DNA of 64,000 nucleotides from contig CAZINX010000011.1 in NCBI GenBank assembly GCA_964540795.1, positions 1 to 64,000 of the forward strand, in the 5' to 3' direction. The translations under genes and the position numbers were made by a program. This document shows, piece after piece, positions 53,256 through 61,868 of this stretch; the stretch's first letter is position 1; each line of letters begins with the position of its first letter. The stretch is from Dichotomicrobium sp964540795 (GTDB lineage: Bacteria > Pseudomonadota > Alphaproteobacteria > Rhizobiales > Rhodomicrobiaceae). Below the pieces are notes generated by a model. The model worked only from the letters and a program-made list of their open reading frames with translations, was not told the origin of the DNA and made no database searches.

Positions 53256-55199
53256 ATGTACACCGCCATCGTTCTTCTGCCCGCGATCAGCGCGCTCTTT
53301 GTCGGCCTGTTCGGCCGCTACATTGGCAACGCGGCTTCCGGCTGGATTGCCAGCATCCTGCTCGTCATCAGCGCCATTCTCTCCTGGATCGCCTTCTTTT
53401 CCGTCGGCTTCGAGGGCGAGACGGCGCGCGTCATGCTGTTCGAGTGGATCGTCTCCGGCGACATGGTGGCGGAGTGGAGCCTGCGCATCGACACGCTGAC
53501 GGCAGTGATGCTGGTCGTGGTCACGACCGTTTCCAGCCTCGTGCACATCTACTCCATCGGCTACATGGCGCACGACCCGAGCCAGCCGCGCTTCTTCGCC
53601 TATCTCTCGCTGTTCACCTTCGCCATGCTGACGCTGGTGACGGCGGACAACCTGCTGCAGCTCTTCTTCGGCTGGGAGGGCGTCGGGCTGGCGTCCTACC
53701 TGCTGATCGGCTTCTGGTATCACAAGCCCTCGGCCAATTCCGCGGCGATCAAGGCGTTCGTCGTCAACCGCGTCGGCGATTTCGGCTTCCTGCTCGGCAT
53801 CTTCGCGATCTTCGCCTACTTCGGGACGATCAGCTTCGACGCGATTTTCGCCGCCGCTCCGGGCATGACGGATGAGACGATCAACCTCCTTGGGCAGGAT
53901 TTCGATCTGCTCACTGTCGCCTGCCTGTTGCTGTTCATGGGCGCGATGGGCAAGTCCGCGCAGTTCCTGCTGCACACTTGGCTGCCCGACGCGATGGAAG
54001 GCCCCACGCCGGTCTCCGCGCTGATTCACGCCGCGACGATGGTGACGGCGGGCGTGTTCCTCGTCGCGCGGATGTCGCCGCTTTTTGAACTGGCCCCTGT
54101 GGCGCTTACCGTTGTGATTGCATTCGGCGCGATCACCGCGTTCTTCGCCGCGACGGTCGGCATCGCCCAGAACGACATCAAGCGCGTGATCGCCTATTCC
54201 ACCTGCTCGCAGCTTGGCTACATGTTCGTCGCGCTGGGCGTCGGGGCGTATTCGGTCGGTATCTTTCACCTGTTTACCCACGCCTTCTTCAAGGCGCTTC
54301 TGTTCCTCGGCGCCGGTTCGGTCATCCACGCGCTGCACGAGGAGCAGGACCTGCGCAAGATGGGCGGAATCGCGCGCAAGATCCCGCTGACCTGGGCGAT
54401 GATGCTGATCGGCACGCTGGCGCTGACCGGGTTCCCTCTGACGGCGGGCTACTACTCGAAGGATGCGGTGGTCGAAGCGGCTTATGCGGCGGCGGACCCG
54501 ATCGCGATTTACGCCTTCTGGGCGACGGTGATCGCGGCGTTACTCACCTCGGCCTATTCATGGCGGCTGATGTTCATGGCGTTCCACGGCCAGCCGCGCA
54601 TGAGCGAGGAAAAGCTGGCGGGCGCGCACGAATCGCCGCCGGTGATGACGGTCCCGCTGATCGTGCTGGCGATCGGCGCGCTGGCCGCGGGCTTCGCTTT
54701 CAAGACCTATTTCATCGGCGATGGCTATGACGGGTTCTGGGGCGGCTCGCTGTTCACCGCCCCCGGCAACACCATCGTGGAGGACCTGCACCATGTGCCG
54801 GCCTGGGTGGTCGCGTCGCCGTCCATCGCCATGCTGATCGGCCTCGCCGTCGCCTGGCTGTCCTACATCGCCTTCCCGTATGTGCCGGGCCTGCTGACGC
54901 GGACCTTCAAGCCGGTCCACCTGTTCCTGCTCAACAAGTGGTACATCGACGAGCTTTACCACTGGATATTCGTGCAGCCGTACAAATGGCTGGCGCGCCA
55001 GTTCTGGAAGGTCGGCGACGGCGCGATCATCGACGGGCTGGGGCCGGACGGCATTTCCGCGCGCGTCATCGACATCACATCGCGCGTCGTGCGCCTGCAG
55101 ACCGGCTTCGTCTATCACTACGCCTTCATCATGCTGGTCGGCGTCGCGCTCATCATCAGCTATTTCCTCTACCTGATCCTGAGCCGGGGAGGCTTGTAA
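53256..55199 (+). CDS. nuoL: NADH-quinone oxidoreductase subunit L
   Basis: A 647-residue antiporter-like proton-pumping subunit with about 16 helices and the long lateral helix near the C-terminus. Signatures are LFFGWEGVGLASYLLIGFWY, KSAQFLLHTWLPDAMEGPTP followed by VSALIHAATMVTAGVFL, and DIKRVIAYSTCSQLGYMFVA, containing the channel Lys and Glu residues. nuoM starts 4 nt after its stop. Confidence 0.97.
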   Translation: MYTAIVLLPAISALFVGLFGRYIGNAASGWIASILLVISAILSWIAFFSVGFEGETARVMLFEWIVSGDMVAEWSLRIDTLTAVMLVVVTTVSSLVHIYSIGYMAHDPSQPRFFAYLSLFTFAMLTLVTADNLLQLFFGWEGVGLASYLLIGFWYHKPSANSAAIKAFVVNRVGDFGFLLGIFAIFAYFGTISFDAIFAAAPGMTDETINLLGQDFDLLTVACLLLFMGAMGKSAQFLLHTWLPDAMEGPTPVSALIHAATMVTAGVFLVARMSPLFELAPVALTVVIAFGAITAFFAATVGIAQNDIKRVIAYSTCSQLGYMFVALGVGAYSVGIFHLFTHAFFKALLFLGAGSVIHALHEEQDLRKMGGIARKIPLTWAMMLIGTLALTGFPLTAGYYSKDAVVEAAYAAADPIAIYAFWATVIAALLTSAYSWRLMFMAFHGQPRMSEEKLAGAHESPPVMTVPLIVLAIGALAAGFAFKTYFIGDGYDGFWGGSLFTAPGNTIVEDLHHVPAWVVASPSIAMLIGLAVAWLSYIAFPYVPGLLTRTFKPVHLFLLNKWYIDELYHWIFVQPYKWLARQFWKVGDGAIIDGLGPDGISARVIDITSRVVRLQTGFVYHYAFIMLVGVALIISYFLYLILSRGGL

Positions 55200-55203
55200 G
55201 GGC

Positions 55204-56718
55204 ATGTCCGACTGGCCGATCCTCTCAGTGACGATCTTCCTGCCGCTTGCGGGCGCGCTGTTCATCTTCCTGATCCGCGGCAATGACGAGATCGCCGCGC
55301 GCAACGCCCGCTACGTGGCGCTATGGACCACGGTCATCACCTTCGCGCTGTCGCTGCTGATCTGGGCGGAATTCGACCCAACGACGGCGGATTTCCAGTT
55401 CGTCGAGAAGTATGAGTGGTTCGCCACCGGCATCACCTATCACGTCGGCGTCGATGGCATATCGCTGCTGTTCGTGGTCCTCACGACCTTCGTGATGCCG
55501 CTGTGCATTCTGGCCAGCTGGGTGTCGATCAAGGAGCGCGTGCGCGAATACATGATCGCGTTCCTCGTGCTCGAAACGCTGATGATCGGCGTGTTCTGCG
55601 CGCTCGACCTCGTCGTGTTCTACCTGTTCTTCGAGGGCGGCCTGATCCCGATGTTTCTCATTATCGGGGTGTGGGGCGGCGCGCGCCGGGTCTATGCCAG
55701 CATCAAATTCTTCCTCTACACGCTGCTCGGCTCGGTGCTGATGCTAGTAGCGATCCTGGTGATGTACGGCGAGGCCGGCACGACCGACATTCCGACGCTG
55801 CTGGCCTATGACTTCCCGGCGGAGATGCAGACCTGGCTGTGGCTGGCGTTCCTCGCATCCTTCGCGGTGAAGATGCCGATGTGGCCGGTGCACACCTGGC
55901 TGCCGGACGCGCACGTCGAGGCGCCGACCGCCGGATCGGTGGTGCTGGCCGCGATCCTGCTGAAGATGGGCGGTTACGGCTTCCTGCGCTTCTCGATCCC
56001 GATGTTCCCGCTAGCCTCGGCCGAGCTTGCGCCGCTCATTTTCGCGCTCAGCGTGATCGCGATCATCTACACCTCGATGGTCGCCTTCGCGCAGGACGAC
56101 ATGAAGAAGCTGATTGCCTATTCGTCCATCGCGCACATGGGCTTCGTGACCATGGGCGTGTTCACGCTGACCATGCAGGGCGTGCAGGGCGGCATCTTCC
56201 AGATGCTCAGCCATGGTATTGTCTCGGCCGCGCTGTTCCTGTGCGTCGGCGTGGTCTATGACCGGATCCACACCCGGGAAATCGCCGCTTATGGCGGGCT
56301 GGCCGACCGGATGCCGCTTTACGCCTTCTGCTTCATGGTGTTCACGATGGCCAATGTCGGCCTGCCGGGAACCAGCGGCTTTGTGGGCGAGTTTCTCGCG
56401 CTGACCGGCGCGTTCCAGGTCAACGTGTGGCTGGCCGTGTTCGCCGCGATTGGGGTGATCCTGTCGGCGGTCTATGCGCTGTGGCTCTACCGGCGCATGA
56501 TCTTCGGCGTGCTTGAGAAGCCGAGCTTGCGCGCGATGACCGACATGACGCCGCGCGAGGCCGCGATCATGCTGCCGCTGGTGATCCTGACGATCCTGTT
56601 CGGCTTCTATCCCGCGCCGCTTCTGGACGTGACGAGCGAGTCGGTCGCCAAGCTGGTCAACGATTACAACGCCGCGCTGGCCGCCGCCGAGCAGGCGCGC
56701 GTGGCCGCGGCGCAATAA
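55204..56718 (+). CDS. nuoM: NADH-quinone oxidoreductase subunit M
   Basis: A 504-residue antiporter-like proton-pumping subunit with about 14 helices. Signatures are YHVGVDGISLLFVVLTTFV, FYLFFEGGLIPMFLIIGVWG, KMPMWPVHTWLPDAHVEAPT and DDMKKLIAYSSIAHMGFVTM. The key helix Glu and Lys are in FFEGG and VKMPMWPVHTW. The C-terminus is Ala-rich. It is followed 12 nt later by nuoN. Confidence 0.97.
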   Translation: MSDWPILSVTIFLPLAGALFIFLIRGNDEIAARNARYVALWTTVITFALSLLIWAEFDPTTADFQFVEKYEWFATGITYHVGVDGISLLFVVLTTFVMPLCILASWVSIKERVREYMIAFLVLETLMIGVFCALDLVVFYLFFEGGLIPMFLIIGVWGGARRVYASIKFFLYTLLGSVLMLVAILVMYGEAGTTDIPTLLAYDFPAEMQTWLWLAFLASFAVKMPMWPVHTWLPDAHVEAPTAGSVVLAAILLKMGGYGFLRFSIPMFPLASAELAPLIFALSVIAIIYTSMVAFAQDDMKKLIAYSSIAHMGFVTMGVFTLTMQGVQGGIFQMLSHGIVSAALFLCVGVVYDRIHTREIAAYGGLADRMPLYAFCFMVFTMANVGLPGTSGFVGEFLALTGAFQVNVWLAVFAAIGVILSAVYALWLYRRMIFGVLEKPSLRAMTDMTPREAAIMLPLVILTILFGFYPAPLLDVTSESVAKLVNDYNAALAAAEQARVAAAQ

Positions 56719-56730
56719 GGAGCTTTTGCG

Positions 56731-58176
56731 GTGGAAGGTTTTACCGAGTTCCTGATCGCGCACAGCGCCCTCGCGCCGGAAGCGTTCCTGCTGCTCGCGG
56801 CGATTGCGCTGCTGATGTTCTCGGTGTTCACCGAAGACACGGCGCGCACTGTGACCTGGGCGAGTGTTGGCGCGCTGGCTATCGCCGCGGTGCTGGTGAT
56901 CTCGCAGTCGCCGGAGCCGGTGACCCTGTTCGACCGCGCCTTCATCGCGGATGGCTTCGCGCGGTTCATGAAGGTCGTGGTGCTGCTCGCCAGCGCGCTC
57001 GCGCTGACCATGTCACAGGACTATCTGCGCGGCGCCAAACTCGACATCGCCGAATATCCGGTGCTCGTGCTGCTGGCGACCGCCGGCATGATGCTGATGG
57101 TCTCAGCGAACGACCTGATTTCGCTTTATCTGGCGCTGGAACTGCAGAGCCTGTCGCTCTACGTCATCGCGGCGATCCGGCGCGATTCGCTGCGCTCCAG
57201 CGAGGCGGGGCTGAAGTATTTCGTGCTGGGGGCGCTGGCGTCGGGCTTCCTGCTCTACGGCTCTTCGCTGATCTACGGTTTCACTGGCAGCACCTCGTTC
57301 GATGCCATTGCCCTGAGCGCCCAAGCCGAAGGGGCGTCGCTCGGGCTGATCTTCGGCCTTGTGTTTGTGCTGACCGGGCTGGCCTTCAAGGTGTCGGCCG
57401 TGCCTTTCCACATGTGGCAGCCCGACGTCTATGAAGGCGCCCCGACGCCCGCGACCGCGCTGTTCTCCGCGGCGGCGAAGGCGGCGGCAATCGGGCTTCT
57501 GGTGCGCGTGCTGATGAGCGCGGTGCCGGCCCTGGCCGCTGAGTGGCAGCAGATCATCATCGCCGTGTCCATCGCCTCGATGGCGCTTGGCGCATTCGCG
57601 GCGATCGGCCAGCGCAACATCAAGCGGCTGATGGCCTACAGCTCGATCGGCCATGTCGGCTACATGTTCGTAGGCCTGTCCGCCAGCAGCCAGCAGGGTA
57701 CGCAGGCTGTACTCGTCTATCTGGCGATTTACGTGGCGATGACGCTCGGCGCCTTCGCCTGCATCCTGTCGATGCGGCGCGCCGAGGGCATGGTCGAAGG
57801 CATTGACGACCTTGCGGGATTGTCGAAGAACCAGCCGCTGGTGGCGTTTCTGCTCGCGATGCTGATGTTCTCGATGGCTGGCATCCCGCCGCTTGCGGGC
57901 TTTTTCGCCAAGTTCTACGTGTTCGCCGCGGCGGTGAATGCGGGACTGGCCTGGCTGGCGGTCGTGGGCGTGGTCGCTTCGGTGATCGGAGCGTATTACT
58001 ACCTGCGCATCGTCAAGGTGATGTATTTCGACGAGCCGGCCGATGCGTTCGAGCCGATGCAGCGCGGCCCCGGCTTCGTGCTTGGCGTGACGAGCGCATT
58101 CACGCTGCTGTTCTTCATCGCGCCCGGCCCGCTGGTCGCAGCAGCCGATATCGCCGCCAGGGCGTTGTTCGTGTAA
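56731..58176 (+). CDS. nuoN: NADH-quinone oxidoreductase subunit N
   Basis: A 481-residue antiporter-like subunit with about 14 helices, the last of the operon. Signatures are LISLYLALELQSLSLYVIAA, KYFVLGALASGFLLYGSSLI, KVSAVPFHMWQPDVYEGAPT, and IKRLMAYSSIGHVGYMFVGL. The start is GTG at 56731 with AAGGAG before it. The stop overlaps the birA start (TAATG), so the complex I operon is coupled to birA. Confidence 0.96.
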   Translation: MEGFTEFLIAHSALAPEAFLLLAAIALLMFSVFTEDTARTVTWASVGALAIAAVLVISQSPEPVTLFDRAFIADGFARFMKVVVLLASALALTMSQDYLRGAKLDIAEYPVLVLLATAGMMLMVSANDLISLYLALELQSLSLYVIAAIRRDSLRSSEAGLKYFVLGALASGFLLYGSSLIYGFTGSTSFDAIALSAQAEGASLGLIFGLVFVLTGLAFKVSAVPFHMWQPDVYEGAPTPATALFSAAAKAAAIGLLVRVLMSAVPALAAEWQQIIIAVSIASMALGAFAAIGQRNIKRLMAYSSIGHVGYMFVGLSASSQQGTQAVLVYLAIYVAMTLGAFACILSMRRAEGMVEGIDDLAGLSKNQPLVAFLLAMLMFSMAGIPPLAGFFAKFYVFAAAVNAGLAWLAVVGVVASVIGAYYYLRIVKVMYFDEPADAFEPMQRGPGFVLGVTSAFTLLFFIAPGPLVAAADIAARALFV

Positions 58177-58979
58177 TGTCGCCCGAGAGCATCGCCATCA
58201 CGCTGCCTTGCGGGCGCCGCGCGCTCTTTCTGCCTGAAACGCCGTCCACCAACGCCGAGGCCATGACGCTGGCGCTGGGGGGCGCGGAGCCGCCGCTGTG
58301 GGTCTGGGCCGGACGGCAGACGAAAGGGCGTGGAAGGCTCGGGCGCGACTGGGACTCGCCTGAGGGTAATCTCCATGCGAGCCTGTTGCTCCGCCCCGAT
58401 TGCCTGCCTCAGGCGATCGGCGGCCTGCCGCTGGTGGCCGGGCTTGCCGCGCGCGGGGCGATCGCGGCATTGATGGGCGAAGCGCTGGCCGTCCGCCTGC
58501 GGCTCAAATGGCCGAACGATATCATGCTGGAGGGCGCGAAGCTGGGCGGCGTGCTGATCGAGAGCGTGGTGCTCGATAGCGATACGCGGGCGGTGGTCAT
58601 CGGCACGGGCCTCAACCTCGCCGCCGCGCCGTCAGGCCTGGGCCGCGCGGTGACGTGCCTTCGCGAGCATGGCTTTGCGGTCGCGCCGGAGCAGGCGCTC
58701 ACGGCGCTGGCGGAGGCAAGCGCGCGGTGGCTGGAGACCTGGGGGAATGGCGCGGGCTTTCCGCAAATCCGGGAGGCCTGGCTGCGCCACGCGGTCCCGC
58801 TGGGCGCGCCCATCTCGGTGACGCTGGGCGGCCAGAAGGTCGACGGGCGCTTCGGCGGGCTGGACGAAACCGGCGCGCTGCGTCTGCGCCAGGACGGGAC
58901 GGAACGGATCATCACCGCGGGCGACGTTGCCATCGGCTGGGCGCCTGGAGGCAAGACAGAGACGGCACAACATGAGTAA
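58176..58979 (+). CDS. birA: Biotin--[acetyl-CoA-carboxylase] ligase
   Basis: A 267-residue biotin protein ligase, which makes biotinyl-AMP and attaches biotin to the carboxylase carrier protein. The catalytic loop is KGRGRLGRDWDSPEGNL and the binding segment is LRLKWPNDIMLEGAKLGGVLIE. There is no N-terminal helix-turn-helix, so it is a monofunctional ligase rather than a repressor. It starts at the last base of the nuoN stop, and its stop region overlaps the RNase J start by eight bases. This nuoN-birA-rnj order is standard in alphaproteobacteria. Confidence 0.94.
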   Translation: MSPESIAITLPCGRRALFLPETPSTNAEAMTLALGGAEPPLWVWAGRQTKGRGRLGRDWDSPEGNLHASLLLRPDCLPQAIGGLPLVAGLAARGAIAALMGEALAVRLRLKWPNDIMLEGAKLGGVLIESVVLDSDTRAVVIGTGLNLAAAPSGLGRAVTCLREHGFAVAPEQALTALAEASARWLETWGNGAGFPQIREAWLRHAVPLGAPISVTLGGQKVDGRFGGLDETGALRLRQDGTERIITAGDVAIGWAPGGKTETAQHE

Positions 58980-60645
58980 TGGCGATGAGGCCGGCCTCGT
59001 CTTTCTGCCGCTGGGCGGCATCGGCGAGATTGGCATGAACATGTATCTCTACGGCGTCGGCCCGGCCGATGACCGCAAGTGGCTGATGGTCGACTGCGGC
59101 GTCACCTTCCCGAGCGCGGACGAGCCGGGCATCGAGATCATCACGCCGGACACCGCCTTCATCGAGGCCGAGCGCAACCTCGTCGGCATCGTGCTGACCC
59201 ATGCGCATGAGGACCACATCGGCGCGGTCGAGGAGTTGTGGCCGCGGCTGCGCGCGCCGGTCTACGGTACGCAGTTTGCGCTGACGCTGCTGCGCGGCAA
59301 GCTCGCCCAGCGCGACTGGGGCAAGCAGGTGGAGCTGATTGAGGTGCCCTATGAAGGCCGCATCGACATCGGTCCGTTCAATGTCGAATTCATCAACATG
59401 GCGCATTCGATCCCCGAGACCAGCGCGCTGGCGATCCGCGCCGGGGGCGCGCTTGCGCTTCACACCGCCGACTGGAAAATCGACGAAACGCCGGTCCTTG
59501 GCGAGCCGACCAACGTCAAGCGGCTGCGTGAACTGGGCGACGAGGGCATCGATGCGCTGATCTGCGACAGCACGAACGCCATTACCGAGGGCACGACGTT
59601 CTCGGAAGGGACGGTGGCGCAGACCCTCAAGACGCTGGTGGCCGAAGCGCCGCAGCGGGTGGCGTTTACCACCTTCGCGTCGAATGTCGCGCGGCTGATC
59701 GCCATCGCCGAGGCCGCTCAGGCCGCAGACCGTCATCTGGTGATCGTGGGACGGTCCATGCGCCGCATCATCGACGCGGCGGAGGAAACCGGCTATTGGC
59801 CCGGGCATCTGAGCTATCTGGACGAGGAGGATTACGGCTATTTGCCGCCGGAAAAGGTCGTGGCGCTGTGCACCGGCAGCCAGGGCGAGCCGCGCGCGGC
59901 GGTGGCCCGGATCGCCGAGGACGAGCACCCGAACGTCACGCTCTCGCGCGGGGATTGGGTCGTCTATTCCAGCCGCATGATCCCCGGCAACGAGGAGGCG
60001 ATCTACCGGGTGTACAATAACCTGGCCCGGCTGGGCGTGAAGATCATCGAGCACCGCCCGGACGGCCCGATCCATTCATCCGGCCATTGCCGGCGCGGCG
60101 AACTGCGGCAGATGTATCAGTGGACGCGCCCGCGGGTCGTCGTGCCGATGCATGGCGAGGACCGGCACCTGTACGAGCACGTCAACCTTGCGAAGGAGGA
60201 GGGCGTCCCGGCGCTGCGCGGCGTGCGCAACGGCGTCATGGCGCGGCTCCATCCCGGCCCGGCGGAGATCATCGACGAAGCGCCGTCCGGCCGGCTGCTG
60301 CGCGACGGGACGCTGCTGCTGCGCGAGGACGACGGCCCGCTGCGTGAACGCCGCAAGCTGAGTTTCGTCGGCGCGGTCACGGTGTTCGTGGTGGTCGATC
60401 GCAAGGGCGAGATGGCCGCCGACCCGCACATCGTCATGCACGGCATTCCCAACCTCGACGAGAACGGCCGGCTCTTCGCCGAGATCGCCGAGCGCGCCAT
60501 CTTCAACGCTTTCGACGGGATTCCGCGCCCCCGCCGCAAGGACCCGCGCACGGTCGGCGAGGCGGTGCGCCGTTCGGTTCGCGGGGCGATCAACCAGGCC
60601 TGGGGCAAGAAGCCGCTGTGCACGGTTCGCGTTGCCACGGTGTGA
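58972..60645 (+). CDS. rnj: Ribonuclease J
   Basis: A 557-residue beta-CASP metallo-beta-lactamase ribonuclease with 5'-3' exonuclease and endonuclease activity in the family, used in rRNA maturation and mRNA decay. The zinc site is LTHAHEDHIGAVEELW with further ligands in MAHSIPETSALAI, LHTADWKIDE, and SGHCRRGELRQMYQW. The start LVFLPLGGIGEIGMNMYLYG is family-typical. The ATG at 58972 overlaps birA. It is the alphaproteobacterial RNase J. Confidence 0.94.
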   Translation: MSNGDEAGLVFLPLGGIGEIGMNMYLYGVGPADDRKWLMVDCGVTFPSADEPGIEIITPDTAFIEAERNLVGIVLTHAHEDHIGAVEELWPRLRAPVYGTQFALTLLRGKLAQRDWGKQVELIEVPYEGRIDIGPFNVEFINMAHSIPETSALAIRAGGALALHTADWKIDETPVLGEPTNVKRLRELGDEGIDALICDSTNAITEGTTFSEGTVAQTLKTLVAEAPQRVAFTTFASNVARLIAIAEAAQAADRHLVIVGRSMRRIIDAAEETGYWPGHLSYLDEEDYGYLPPEKVVALCTGSQGEPRAAVARIAEDEHPNVTLSRGDWVVYSSRMIPGNEEAIYRVYNNLARLGVKIIEHRPDGPIHSSGHCRRGELRQMYQWTRPRVVVPMHGEDRHLYEHVNLAKEEGVPALRGVRNGVMARLHPGPAEIIDEAPSGRLLRDGTLLLREDDGPLRERRKLSFVGAVTVFVVVDRKGEMAADPHIVMHGIPNLDENGRLFAEIAERAIFNAFDGIPRPRRKDPRTVGEAVRRSVRGAINQAWGKKPLCTVRVATV

Positions 60646-60697
60646 GCGCGCCGCTTATCCTGTCGCCTCAAGAGCATCCGCGAAATGGAGGATACTG

Positions 60698-61102
60698 GTG
60701 CTTGGACGACTGAACCACGTGGCCATTGCCGTGCCCGATGCCCGCGCCGCCGCCGCGCAGTATCGCGATACGCTCGGCGCGACCGTCTCCGATCTCGTCG
60801 CGCAGCCGGATCATGGCGTGAGCACAGTATTCATCGAACTGCCGAACACGAAAATCGAGTTGCTTGAACCCTTGGGAGACGCCTCGCCAATCGCCAAATT
60901 CCTGGAGAAGAACCACGACGGCGGAATCCACCATCTCTGCTACGAGGTGGCGGATATTCTGGCGGCGCGCGACAAGCTGCTGGCCGAGGGCGCGCGGGTG
61001 CTGGGCGATGGGGAACCGAAGATCGGCGCGCACGGCAAACCCGTCCTGTTCCTGCACCCCAAGGATTTTTGCGGCACCTTGATAGAACTTGAGCAGGCCT
61101 GA
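60698..61102 (+). CDS. mce: Methylmalonyl-CoA epimerase
   Basis: A 134-residue single-module VOC (glyoxalase-fold) protein that interconverts (2R)- and (2S)-methylmalonyl-CoA in the propionyl-CoA to succinyl-CoA route. Metal ligands are His in GRLNHVAIAVPDARAA, His in GGIHHLCYEVADI, and Glu in GTLIELEQA. The start is GTG at 60698, with GGAGG six bases upstream; an upstream in-frame start at 60632 lies inside rnj and is rejected. It links to PHA and odd-chain metabolism; methylmalonyl-CoA mutase is not in the window. Confidence 0.93.
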   Translation: MLGRLNHVAIAVPDARAAAAQYRDTLGATVSDLVAQPDHGVSTVFIELPNTKIELLEPLGDASPIAKFLEKNHDGGIHHLCYEVADILAARDKLLAEGARVLGDGEPKIGAHGKPVLFLHPKDFCGTLIELEQA

Positions 61103-61143
61103 GCCGGCCTGTCGCGCGCGAAAAGAACGAATAGGAGGCGTGC

Positions 61144-61419
61144 GTGAGCTTACCGTTTGCGATCGCGGTTTATTTCATATGCTGGTGGATGGTGTTGTTC
61201 ACGGTCCTGCCGTTCGGCGTCCGCTCACAGCAGGAGCAGGGCGAGGTTGTCGACGGCTCGGAGCCGGCGGCCCCGTCGATCCCGCATATCTGGCGCAAAT
61301 TCGCTATCACGACCGTCGTGGCCGCGCTGATCTTTGCGCCGATCTATGCCGTGGTGGAGTACCGGCTGATCCCGCTCGACAGTATCCCGTTCCTGCCGAA
61401 ATACGAGACGTTTGACTGA
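61144..61419 (+). CDS. DUF1467 family membrane protein
   Basis: A 91-residue protein of the alphaproteobacterial DUF1467 family with two membrane helices (about 4-25 and 54-74). The core is FICWWMVLFTVLPFGVRSQQ and the downstream FAITTVVAALIFAPIYAVV. The function is unknown. The start is GTG at 61144 with TAGGAGG before it. Its location between mce and proS is conserved. A hairpin with a T tract on the opposite strand follows directly. Confidence 0.9.
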   Translation: MSLPFAIAVYFICWWMVLFTVLPFGVRSQQEQGEVVDGSEPAAPSIPHIWRKFAITTVVAALIFAPIYAVVEYRLIPLDSIPFLPKYETFD

Positions 61420-61868
61420 ATAAAAAAGGCAAGGCGCACGACCTTGCCTGTCTTAATTCAAGACATGTGAGTAGCATCTGAACCGGGGGTTGAGCCGCCC
61501 TTTTTCTATCGACCGTGCAACCTGTGGCGTCCGGTTAACCGGATATTATTGACTTTTTCTGTCTTCCTCCCCAGACCCGGGCGCGCCTGACACCGGCATA
61601 CATGCGTTTGTGCTCCTTGAAGGGGTTCGTCGGACGACGTCAGAGCCGCATCACGACGATAGCCCAACCTGCGCGCGTTGTCATCATTTCGTGATGATGT
61701 TGCCCATTCAATGAGCAATTCGTTGAAGACCGGGCGCGGTTTCTAACGATTAAGGCTTGTGAGTGCGGCGGGGCCGCCATTGCGCTTGGCGTCGTAGTCG
61801 GGTATGCCGCTCGAAGGGCATCGCGCCGCGCCCGCGGCCCGCTTACGCTTGCAGTTCCGGGATATGCG
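61420..61868. other. 450-base intergenic region between DUF1467 and proS
   Basis: No convincing gene. It contains a terminator whose T tract is on the minus strand (61421-61449), a second small hairpin (GTCTT / AAGAC, 61450-61464), a perfect 14-base palindrome TCCGGTTAACCGGA (61530-61543) and a hairpin TCATCA / TGATGA (61681-61697). A 70-codon minus-strand frame (61506-61718) exists but is unrecognisable. The arrangement could belong to a minus-strand small RNA or to the proS promoter region. Confidence 0.5.
61421..61449. terminator. Hairpin terminator, strongest on the minus strand
   Basis: An 8-bp perfect stem (AGGCAAGG at 61427-61434 with CCTTGCCT at 61442-61449) and a 7-base loop. On the minus strand it is followed by TTTTTTA; on the plus strand only by GTCTTAATT. 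No minus-strand gene is known to need it, though it may also end the mce-DUF1467 transcript. Confidence 0.65.

Noticed and set aside
61506..61718. 70-codon minus-strand frame in the intergenic region before proS
   Set aside because: No recognisable motif, no good Shine-Dalgarno and it covers the 14-base palindrome; not supported as a gene.
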